Shown here piece by piece: positions 1 through 5,395 of a stretch of DNA of 5,395 nucleotides. The notes below the pieces were generated by a model. That model was not told the origin of the DNA. It did no database searches and worked only from the letters and a program-made list of their open reading frames with translations. This DNA comes from Bryobacteraceae bacterium (GTDB taxonomy: Bacteria; Acidobacteriota; Terriglobia; Bryobacterales; Bryobacteraceae): NCBI GenBank assembly GCA_025350445.1, contig JANXXV010000834.1, positions 1 through 5,395 of the forward strand, given 5' to 3'. A program made the position numbers and the translations under genes. Numbering within the stretch: position 1 is the stretch's first letter; every line of letters starts with the position of its first letter.

Positions 1-780
1 TTCATGCGCGACGCTGGCGCTCAAAAGTCCCAGGCTGGCGAGCCGGTCCTGTGCTTCCAGCCGGGCCAGTGCCTGAGCTAAATCGTTTTCCTGTTTCCGC
101 AGTTCCGTGACGGAGGCATTGCGGGAAAGCATGATCTGGCCGATCTCGTCGCCCGGAATCAGAGTTTCGTCGATCAGTTCGCGATCCCGGTCGCCGTGTT
201 GGGTGGCACGGTCGGCATCCAGCATAAGCCGCAACGGCTGATATACATAGCGAGGCATGATGATCTGCTCCAGAAGTAGCACCGCGAGCACGTAAATCAC
301 GCCCAATACAGCGAATAGAGATATTTTGGTCCGTTCCAGCACTGTGTCATAGACTGTGTTCGGTAGTGTGATGCGGCGGTACTGGCCGCTGCGGAGGTCC
401 TTTTTGTATAAATCGTCGGACTGAGCGGAGTTTTGCCAAACTTCGCCTGGGTGCGCATCCAGCCAGTTCCGGACTTCGAGCGGTACCTGCAATGAACCGG
501 CGGAACCTTCGCGATAATCATAGCCTTCCATTTTGGGCAGACTCTGCAAAGGCCGATCACCGGAGAAGATTTCAGTAATGAGACTGACCTCGATCGTTTT
601 GGCCCGAGCAACCCGCTGTTCGAACGACGGGATCAGCGTGAAATAAACCGAACATGTCAGTACCAGGAAGAACAGATTGTGAAGTATTATTAGCTTTGGA
701 CGGACCTTCAGGTCTCCAAAGCGCTTCCAGAGTCCCCTGGATGCACCCAGTTCAGCGTGGCTCAAATTGCGGTTAGACAA
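1..780 (-). CDS. Membrane-bound sensor histidine kinase, N-terminal part (HAMP and start of HisKA), cut by window edge
   Basis: Reading the - strand from TTG at 780-778 gives 260 codons without a stop, running off the window at position 1. Seen in order: a basic cytoplasmic N-terminus (1-29), a transmembrane helix (about 30-50), an extracytoplasmic region of about 100 residues (51-152), a second helix (about 153-170), a HAMP linker (about 171-225, with the typical GDEIG at 210-214), a Gln/Leu/Glu-rich coiled coil (about 222-245), and the first part of the H-box, LASLGLLSASVAHE, whose His259 is the expected phospho-acceptor. The H-box style resembles NtrB-like kinases (usually followed by NNPL). 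The dimerisation domain's remainder and the ATPase domain lie beyond the window. The start is TTG because an in-frame TAA at 789-787 blocks extension, AGGAG sits 9 nt upstream, and the first in-frame ATG comes after helix 1. The sensor region matches no domain I recognise, so the signal is unknown. It is divergent from the act genes; a regulatory link is only inference. Confidence 0.88.
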   Translation of the reverse strand, partial: MSNRNLSHAELGASRGLWKRFGDLKVRPKLIILHNLFFLVLTCSVYFTLIPSFEQRVARAKTIEVSLITEIFSGDRPLQSLPKMEGYDYREGSAGSLQVPLEVRNWLDAHPGEVWQNSAQSDDLYKKDLRSGQYRRITLPNTVYDTVLERTKISLFAVLGVIYVLAVLLLEQIIMPRYVYQPLRLMLDADRATQHGDRDRELIDETLIPGDEIGQIMLSRNASVTELRKQENDLAQALARLEAQDRLASLGLLSASVAHE

Positions 781-789
781 GAACTTTTA

Positions 790-794
790 CTCCT
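790..794 (-). promoter_or_regulatory. Ribosome binding site of the histidine kinase
   Basis: AGGAG on the - strand lies 9 nt before the TTG at 780-778. It decides the start: the in-frame TAA at 789-787 lies between this site and the TTG, and no ATG is available near the N-terminus. A second in-frame TTG occurs five codons later without a comparable site. Confidence 0.75.
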
Positions 795-823
795 GTTGCG
801 GAATTCCTCTTGCTATGGTAGAA

Positions 824-853
824 ATTATAGTGAAGATCTCAATGATATGTCTC
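824..853 (-). promoter_or_regulatory. Putative sigma70-type promoter of the histidine kinase
   Basis: On the - strand a perfect -10 hexamer TATAAT (829-824) is preceded, after an 18-nt spacer, by GAGACA (853-848), which matches the -35 consensus TTGACA at four of six positions. Transcription would begin near 817, leaving a leader of about 35 nt that contains the AGGAG site. Position and orientation fit the kinase gene. Promoter consensus varies between phyla, so this is a prediction. Confidence 0.5.
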
Positions 854-869
854 GACCTATAACTGGAAC

Positions 870-876
870 GGAAGGA
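870..876 (+). promoter_or_regulatory. Ribosome binding site of actA
   Basis: The purine-rich GGAAGGA ends 4 nt before the ATG at 881. The spacing is slightly short, but no other in-frame start with a better site is nearby, and the protein start (MSLIF-RS) looks like that of ActA proteins. Confidence 0.55.
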
Positions 877-880
877 TTGA

Positions 881-1528
881 ATGTCGCTCATCTTCTCCAG
901 ATCAACTGATAAGTATGTCAAGATTGGCGGCGGCGTGGTGGGTCTGCTGGTATTGGGCGGAATTGGCGCGTTTGCGTACTTCACCCTGCCTGAGGTGATG
1001 GAAACCGGCTACAGCCCACAGCAGCCAGTTGCATACAGCCACAAACTCCACGCCGGCAATCTCGGAATGGATTGCTACTACTGCCACAACACGGTGTATA
1101 AAGCTGCGTATTCCGCGATTCCCCCCACCGAAACATGCATGAACTGCCACGTGCGGGTGAAGCCGCAGAGCGAACGGTTGTTGAAAGTCCGCGAGAGCTA
1201 TGCCACCGGCGAATCTATCCCTTGGGTGAAGATTCATAAGCTGCCCGATTATGTTTACTTCAACCATTCGGCCCATATCAACGCGGGTGTCAGTTGCGTC
1301 TCCTGCCATGGGCGTATCGATCAAATGGTGGAAGTGAAGCAAGTTATGCCGCTGAACATGGGCTGGTGTCTGGATTGCCACCGTAATCCGGCGCCGAACT
1401 TACGGCCGGTTGAGCTGGTTACGAAATTGAGCTGGACGCCGGATCGCGATCCGGCGGAGATCGGGCGAGAAATCATAGCGGCCAAGCATATCAATCCGCC
1501 GCAGAATTGTTCCGGCTGTCACAGGTAA
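881..1528 (+). CDS. actA: Alternative complex III subunit ActA, membrane-anchored pentaheme cytochrome c
   Basis: The 215-residue protein has a short cytoplasmic N-terminus with the IFSRS start typical of ActA, one transmembrane helix (about 15-35), and a periplasmic domain with five CXXCH haem c sites: CYYCH 65-69, CMNCH 86-90, CVSCH 139-143, CLDCH 163-167 and CSGCH 210-214. Five haems is the number known for ActA. Six further histidines (54, 57, 119, 129, 132, 203) and Met160 are candidates for distal haem ligands. In the family, ActA receives electrons derived from menaquinol through the complex and hands them to a periplasmic cytochrome c or an associated haem-copper oxidase. The uncleaved helix serves as export signal and anchor. 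The gene is complete and opens the operon, with actB starting 8 nt later. The last haem site ends one residue before the stop, so nothing is missing at the C-terminus. Other multihaem cytochromes of the class III/NrfH type are possible by motif alone, but actB and actC next door settle the call. Confidence 0.95.
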   Translation: MSLIFSRSTDKYVKIGGGVVGLLVLGGIGAFAYFTLPEVMETGYSPQQPVAYSHKLHAGNLGMDCYYCHNTVYKAAYSAIPPTETCMNCHVRVKPQSERLLKVRESYATGESIPWVKIHKLPDYVYFNHSAHINAGVSCVSCHGRIDQMVEVKQVMPLNMGWCLDCHRNPAPNLRPVELVTKLSWTPDRDPAEIGREIIAAKHINPPQNCSGCHR

Positions 1529-1536
1529 ACGCACAG

Positions 1537-4515
1537 ATGATCCAGATACAAACCAAGCAGACGGGTAAGCAGTACTGGCGAAGCCTCGACCAGTTGTCGC
1601 ATACGGGCGAATTCAAGGATTGGCTGCATCGCGAATTTCCGGCGAACGCGTCAGAGATGCTGGATGGCACGTCGCGGCGAAATCTGTTGAAGCTGATGGC
1701 GGCTTCCATGGGCCTGGCGGGTCTTACTGCCTGTCGGCGCCCGGTAGAGAAGATCCTTCCCAACGTTCGCGGCGTAGAAGATTACATCCCTGGTAAGCCA
1801 TTTTTCTACAGTACTGCTTACACCCAGGGCGGTACTGCCATGGGTCTGCTGGTAGAGGTGAACGACGGGCGGCCGACGAAGATTGAAGGCAATCCGGACC
1901 ATCCCTATAGTTTGGGCGCGGCTACCGGCTATCAACAGGCATCGGTGTTGGGGCTCTACGATCCGGACCGTGCGCGCGTTCCAATGAACGAAGGCAAGGA
2001 GGCCGAATGGAAAGCATTCGACGACTTTGCGAAGGAACACAGCGCAAAACTGGGCACGGGCGAAGGGCTGCGCTTCCTCAGTGACCGGATTTGCTCGCCG
2101 TCTCTACTTGCGGTAAAAGCCGCGGCGCTGGCCAAGTATCCGGGCGCGAAATGGGTAGAATACAACGCGGTCACTCACGATGAGGGTGCCGCGGGCGGTC
2201 AATTAGCGTTTGGACAGCCGGTCATCACCCGGCACAAGTTCGATAAGGCCGACGTCATCCTGTCACTGGACGACGATTTCCTCGGGCTCGACGCCAACAC
2301 AGTTCTGCCCCAGAAAGAGTTCTCTCGACGGCGCCGGGTGTCTTCGGCGAAAGATGAAATGAACCGGCTGTACGTCATTGAGAGCCAGTATTCGGTTACG
2401 GGCGCGATGGCGGATCACCGGCTGCGGATGCGCTCTGGCGACGTACGAGGATTTGTCGCTGATTTGGCGGCGGAACTGAAAGTCGGCGGGAATGAACTGC
2501 AAATCGTTAGCGGCAATCGTGACGCCAAGCGGACGAAATGGATCAAAGCAATCGCCAGGGACCTTAGCGAACACAAGGGGAAGAGCCTTGTGGTGGCCGG
2601 GCCCCGGCAGCCTGCCTCCGTGCATGCCATGGCGCATCTGATCAATCAGGCGCTAGGCAATGTAGGGGAGACGGTCGTCTTCTTTCAGAGCGCGGCGGAC
2701 ACGGTTCGTCCGCAACTGGATTCGATCAAGGAACTGGCCGGTGAAATGGCTGGCGGCAAAGTCTCCACGCTGGTGATTCTCGGCTGCAATCCGGCGTACA
2801 CCGCTCCGGCGGATCTGGAATTTGCGGCGAACCTGAAGAAAGTTCCGTTATCCATTTATCTCGGGCTGGAAGTCGACGAGACCGCGGTGCTCTCGAAGTG
2901 GTCGTTGCCCGAAGCGCATTATTTGGAAGGCTGGGGTGATGCGACGGCGCCTGACGGTACCGCGACTGTGCAGCAGCCGATGATTCAGCCGCTGTACTTC
3001 GGGCGGACTGCGGCGGAGTTAGTGGCGCAGTTGACCGGCTACAAGGATCAGCGAGCTTACGACATTGTTCGGAACTACTGGATCGCCAAGTTTGGCGGTA
3101 AGGACGAAGCCGAAAAGACCTGGCGAAAATCCTTGCATGACGGTGTGATACCGGGTACGTCCATGGTGGAGATTAAGCCCGCCATTGACGTTAAGAAGAT
3201 CAACGGTGCGATTCAGGGTGCCGCGCCCGCTGGCGATGCACTCGAAGTGGTCTTCGTGCAAAGCGCCTCGGTCTACGACGGACGCTTCGCTAACAACGGC
3301 TGGTTGCAGGAAGCGCCAGAGCCGATGAACAAGCTGACATGGGACAATGCAGCCCTGGTGAGCCCGGCTACGGCCAAAAGACTGAACGTGGCCCAGGGCG
3401 ACATCATCGCCATCGAACGCGCGGGGCGGGGAATGCAGGCACCCGTTCTGATTCAACCCGGACAGGCCGACGATTCTATTTCGATTGCGCTTGGATACGG
3501 CCGCGTGGAATGCGGACGCGTGGGCAAGAATGTCGGCGAGAACGCCTATAGGATTCGAACGACAGACGGTTTCCGGTTTGCCGCCGATGCCCGTGTGCGT
3601 AAAGTCGGCGGAACCTTCCGGCTGGCGCAAACGCAAGAACACGGCAGCATGGAAGGGCGTCCGCTGGTGCGCGAAGCCGACCTTCAGGAGTTCCGCAAAG
3701 AACCGAAGTTCGCTCAAGAAATGGTCGAGCATCCGCCACTGGTGGCGCTCTACCCTGACCACGATTACAGCAAGGGCTATCAGTGGGGCATGTCGATCGA
3801 CCTTAACGTTTGCAGCGGCTGCAACGCTTGTGTGCTCGCCTGCCAGTCGGAAAATAATATTCCGATTGTGGGAAAAGATCAGGTACTCAAGGGTCGCGAA
3901 ATGCACTGGATTCGCATGGATCGCTACTACAGCGGCAGCGGTGAGCATCCGGATGAAGATCCGCAAGTGGTCACGCAGCCGGTAACTTGTATGCAGTGCG
4001 AGAATGCGCCGTGTGAAAACGTCTGCCCGGTAGCCGCCACCGTACACAGTCCGGAAGGGCTGAACGATATGGCATACAACCGCTGCGTGGGGACGCGGTA
4101 CTGCTCCAACAACTGTCCGTACAAGGTTCGCCGCTTCAACTTCCTCGCGTGGAACTACGGCACCGAAGAAGTGCAGAAGATGCATTACAACCCGAACGTC
4201 ACGGTCCGCATGCGCGGCGTGATGGAAAAGTGCACCTATTGCGTCCAGCGGATTCAGGAGAAGAAAATTCTGGCAAAGCGCGAAGACCGGCGCCTGATTA
4301 AGGACGGCGAAATCCAGACTGCCTGCCAGCAGACATGCCCAGCGGATGCGATCGTGTTCGGCAACATCAACGATCCGGAAAGCCGTGTGGCCAAACTGAA
4401 AGGGCAAACCAGGAACTACAGCATGCTTGAAGAGCTGAACACCAAGCCGCGCACTACATATCTTGCGAAGTTGCGCAATCCCAATGAAGAGCTAGCGGAG
4501 AAGCATAATGGCTGA
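1537..4515 (+). CDS. actB: Alternative complex III subunit ActB, molybdopterin-oxidoreductase-like/iron-sulfur fusion protein
   Basis: The 992-residue protein begins with a cytoplasmic stretch ([10 protein letters not shown] and following) conserved in ActB, then a Tat signal (SRRNLLKLM from Ser46) ending in a lipobox-like LTAC (Cys66). Residues 70 to about 700 form a molybdopterin-oxidoreductase-like domain without the N-terminal CXXC-type iron-sulfur motif; in this family it binds no molybdenum cofactor. Its end (about 589-680) resembles the dinucleotide-binding domain of that superfamily. The ferredoxin-like domain (about 749-960) has cysteines 759/762/765/769, 818/821/826/830, 850/856/860 and 899/902/930/934; Thr853 takes the place of a cysteine in the third set. 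That gives three [4Fe-4S] and one [3Fe-4S] cluster, as known for ActB. It links ActC to the haems of ActA. I chose ATG 1537 over an in-frame TTG at 1507 because the TTG lies within the last actA haem motif and has no ribosome binding site; the site before 1537 (CAGG, 11 nt away) is also weak. The length is normal for the family. Confidence 0.95.
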   Translation: MIQIQTKQTGKQYWRSLDQLSHTGEFKDWLHREFPANASEMLDGTSRRNLLKLMAASMGLAGLTACRRPVEKILPNVRGVEDYIPGKPFFYSTAYTQGGTAMGLLVEVNDGRPTKIEGNPDHPYSLGAATGYQQASVLGLYDPDRARVPMNEGKEAEWKAFDDFAKEHSAKLGTGEGLRFLSDRICSPSLLAVKAAALAKYPGAKWVEYNAVTHDEGAAGGQLAFGQPVITRHKFDKADVILSLDDDFLGLDANTVLPQKEFSRRRRVSSAKDEMNRLYVIESQYSVTGAMADHRLRMRSGDVRGFVADLAAELKVGGNELQIVSGNRDAKRTKWIKAIARDLSEHKGKSLVVAGPRQPASVHAMAHLINQALGNVGETVVFFQSAADTVRPQLDSIKELAGEMAGGKVSTLVILGCNPAYTAPADLEFAANLKKVPLSIYLGLEVDETAVLSKWSLPEAHYLEGWGDATAPDGTATVQQPMIQPLYFGRTAAELVAQLTGYKDQRAYDIVRNYWIAKFGGKDEAEKTWRKSLHDGVIPGTSMVEIKPAIDVKKINGAIQGAAPAGDALEVVFVQSASVYDGRFANNGWLQEAPEPMNKLTWDNAALVSPATAKRLNVAQGDIIAIERAGRGMQAPVLIQPGQADDSISIALGYGRVECGRVGKNVGENAYRIRTTDGFRFAADARVRKVGGTFRLAQTQEHGSMEGRPLVREADLQEFRKEPKFAQEMVEHPPLVALYPDHDYSKGYQWGMSIDLNVCSGCNACVLACQSENNIPIVGKDQVLKGREMHWIRMDRYYSGSGEHPDEDPQVVTQPVTCMQCENAPCENVCPVAATVHSPEGLNDMAYNRCVGTRYCSNNCPYKVRRFNFLAWNYGTEEVQKMHYNPNVTVRMRGVMEKCTYCVQRIQEKKILAKREDRRLIKDGEIQTACQQTCPADAIVFGNINDPESRVAKLKGQTRNYSMLEELNTKPRTTYLAKLRNPNEELAEKHNG
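1672..1734 (+). other. Tat signal with lipobox-like end in ActB
   Basis: Residues 46-66 of ActB show the twin arginine (Arg47-Arg48) followed by NLLKLM, a hydrophobic stretch rich in Ala, Gly, Leu and Met, and LTAC at 63-66, which fits the lipobox pattern with Cys66 as the acylated residue. Known: ActB proteins carry Tat-like signals about 40 residues in from the N-terminus, annotated as MoCo/4Fe-4S proteins with extended Tat signal. Inference: cleavage before Cys66 and lipid anchoring on the periplasmic face. Confidence 0.7.
4497..4500 (+). promoter_or_regulatory. Ribosome binding site of actC
   Basis: GGAG lies inside the last codons of actB, 7 nt before the actC ATG at 4508. It supports that start and, with the actB/actC overlap, translational coupling. 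Confidence 0.75.
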
Positions 4516-5395
4516 TCTCGCCACCCGGCAAGACCCACACGTTCGTGCCCGGCTGGTTGAGGGAAACCCCTCGCTCGGCCAACTCACGGAAACGGTCAGT
4601 AAGATCGTCGAGTCGCGGACGCAGTACTCGTGGTACATCGCAATCGGAATTACGGGGTCGGTCACTGGCCTTCTCGGCCTGATGCTGGCGTATCTGGTCT
4701 CTCACGGTATCGGCGTCTGGGGTAACAACCAGCCGATCGGCTGGGCGTGGGATATCACCAACTTCGTATTCTGGATCGGTATCGGTCACGCCGGTACGCT
4801 AATTTCGGCGATTCTGTTTCTGTTCAGGCAGAAGTGGAGAACGTCCATAAACCGGTTCGCGGAAGCGATGACGCTGTTCGCGGTGGCTTGCGCCGGAATT
4901 TTCCCGCTCTTCCACACAGGCCGCCCCTGGCGCGCTTACTGGCTCTTCCCGATTCCTAACACCGATTTATACATGTGGCCGAACTTCCGCAGCCCGTTGG
5001 TTTGGGACGTGTTTGCCGTCAGTACCTATGCAACGGTTTCCGCGCTGTTCTGGTATGTCGGTCTGGTTCCCGATCTGGCAACGCTGCGTGACCGCGCGAA
5101 GAATTTCAGCAAGTATGTGTATGGTGCGCTGAGCCTCGGATGGCGCGGCTCCGCGCGGCACTGGCGGAACTACGAAGCGGCCTATATGATTCTGGCCGGT
5201 CTTTCTACGCCGCTTGTTCTCTCCGTACACACCATCGTTAGCTTCGACTTTGCGGCCTCCATCATTCCCGGCTGGCACACCACCATCTTCCCGCCCTACT
5301 TCGTGGCCGGGGCGGTGTTCTCCGGCTTCGCCATGGTGCAGACGCTGATGATCCTCAGCCGGCGGGCGTTCCACCTGGAGGACCTGCTCACCCAC
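4508..5395 (+). CDS. actC: Alternative complex III subunit ActC, NrfD/PsrC-type quinol-binding membrane protein, 3' end outside the window
   Basis: The reading frame from ATG 4508 is open for 296 codons to the window edge; family members usually have around 450-480 residues, so roughly two thirds is present. After a polar N-terminus (1-40), six transmembrane helices are visible at about 42-64, 82-106, 117-137, 165-188, 225-246 and 259-284; ten are expected in all. Segments typical of the family are [19 protein letters not shown] (93-111), [10 protein letters not shown] (132-141) and RSPLVWDVF (161-169). Known: ActC, like PsrC, holds the menaquinol oxidation site near the periplasmic side and contacts the iron-sulfur part of ActB. 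Inference: His136 and Asp167 are the likely quinol-site residues, from memory of a conserved His/Asp pair in ActC structures, and not checked by alignment. The start overlaps the actB stop by 8 nt and has GGAG 7 nt upstream. No stop, frameshift or lost motif is seen in the visible part. The paralogue ActF has the same fold, but the position right after actB fits ActC. Confidence 0.95.
   Translation, partial: MADLATRQDPHVRARLVEGNPSLGQLTETVSKIVESRTQYSWYIAIGITGSVTGLLGLMLAYLVSHGIGVWGNNQPIGWAWDITNFVFWIGIGHAGTLISAILFLFRQKWRTSINRFAEAMTLFAVACAGIFPLFHTGRPWRAYWLFPIPNTDLYMWPNFRSPLVWDVFAVSTYATVSALFWYVGLVPDLATLRDRAKNFSKYVYGALSLGWRGSARHWRNYEAAYMILAGLSTPLVLSVHTIVSFDFAASIIPGWHTTIFPPYFVAGAVFSGFAMVQTLMILSRRAFHLEDLLTH

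Larger units (their letters stand above)
781..880. promoter_or_regulatory. Divergent intergenic region between the kinase and actA
   Basis: This 100-bp spacer is visibly more AT-rich than the genes on either side and is the only non-coding stretch of any length in the window. It must hold the kinase promoter and probably that of the act operon. On the + strand there is a -10-like TATAGT at 826-831, which overlaps the kinase -10 box on the other strand, and a TTGCTA at 810-815, but these two are too close (10 nt) to be a normal -35/-10 pair. I therefore do not name a + strand promoter. No clear inverted repeat, operator or riboswitch is visible. Confidence 0.45.

Noticed and set aside
297..611. 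104-codon - strand ORF beginning MLGPKRSRS
   Set aside because: It lies in a different frame of the histidine kinase gene. The kinase frame is open over the full 780 nt and has helices, HAMP and H-box, while this frame shows nothing recognisable.
810..831. TTGCTA plus TATAGT as a + strand promoter for actA
   Set aside because: Only about 10 nt separate the two hexamers, too little for a sigma70-type promoter; an alternative sigma factor cannot be judged by eye.
787..984. 65-codon - strand ORF across the actA start and the spacer
   Set aside because: It is antisense to the actA signal anchor, covers the kinase promoter, and ends at the TAA (789-787) in frame just before the kinase TTG. It is not an N-terminal extension because of that stop.
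902..1381. 159-codon - strand ORF opposite actA
   Set aside because: It is antisense to haem motifs; the His/Val/Ala-rich composition is what complementing this codon usage gives.
3485..3985. 166-codon + strand ORF in another frame of actB
   Set aside because: The residues are Arg/Ala/Trp-rich without motifs, and actB is intact through this stretch.
3019..4407. 462-codon - strand ORF opposite actB
   Set aside because: It is long, but it lies wholly antisense to the conserved iron-sulfur domain, with composition expected of the complementary strand of a GC-biased gene and no domain, and I see no ribosome binding site argument for it. Such ORFs are common spurious calls.
4967..5395. 142-codon - strand ORF open at the right edge
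   Set aside because: It is antisense to helices 4-6 of ActC, which is clearly the coding strand.
881..5395. Polysulfide or tetrathionate reductase (Psr/Ttr) operon instead of ACIII
   Set aside because: PsrA has an active molybdenum domain as a separate protein, and Psr systems do not start with a pentaheme cytochrome. The fused ActB with Tat signal, the pentaheme ActA and the order A-B-C identify ACIII.
1..5395. A previously undescribed system, mobile element, CRISPR array or RNA gene
   Set aside because: Every long stretch is explained by the kinase and the three act genes. I saw no direct or inverted repeats, no tRNA-like segment and no transposase signatures.

Overview
The window holds the first part of an alternative complex III (ACIII, Act) operon on the + strand and, divergently on the - strand, the N-terminal 260 residues of a membrane-bound sensor histidine kinase. 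The DNA is moderately GC-rich and genes are closely packed. ACIII occurs in Bacteroidota, Acidobacteriota, Chloroflexota, Planctomycetota, some Proteobacteria and others. The look of the proteins and the adjoining kinase would suit an Acidobacteriota-like Gram-negative respirer, but that is a guess from style and no marker in the window fixes the taxon.

Layout. 1-780 (-): sensor histidine kinase with TTG start, cut by the window edge exactly at its phospho-acceptor His-Glu. 781-880: a 100-bp divergent spacer with a good sigma70-type promoter for the kinase (perfect TATAAT) and the ribosome binding sites of both flanking genes; the act promoter must lie here or inside the kinase gene but is not clear. 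881-1528 (+): actA, a membrane-anchored pentaheme cytochrome c. 1537-4515 (+): actB, a Tat-exported fusion of a molybdopterin-oxidoreductase-like domain with a four-cluster iron-sulfur domain. 4508-5395 (+): actC, an NrfD/PsrC-type quinol-binding membrane subunit, cut by the window edge. There is no RNA gene, mobile element, CRISPR array or terminator that I can support.

How they work together. From the known family, ActC oxidises menaquinol in the membrane, ActB carries the iron-sulfur wire, and ActA (with ActE, expected downstream) passes electrons through haems to a cytochrome c or directly to a haem-copper oxidase. The complex replaces cytochrome bc1. Gene order A-B-C, with an 8-nt gap (A/B) and an 8-nt overlap (B/C), is the canonical start of the operon; actD, actE, actF and often oxidase genes should follow beyond 5395. 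The divergent kinase might sense envelope or redox state, but nothing in the window shows that it controls the act genes.

The core system is known, not new. The points worth a second look are the kinase gene that an ATG-only search misses, the divergent promoter region, the Tat-plus-lipobox signal of ActB, the Cys-to-Thr site in its third cluster motif, and the choice of the actB start.
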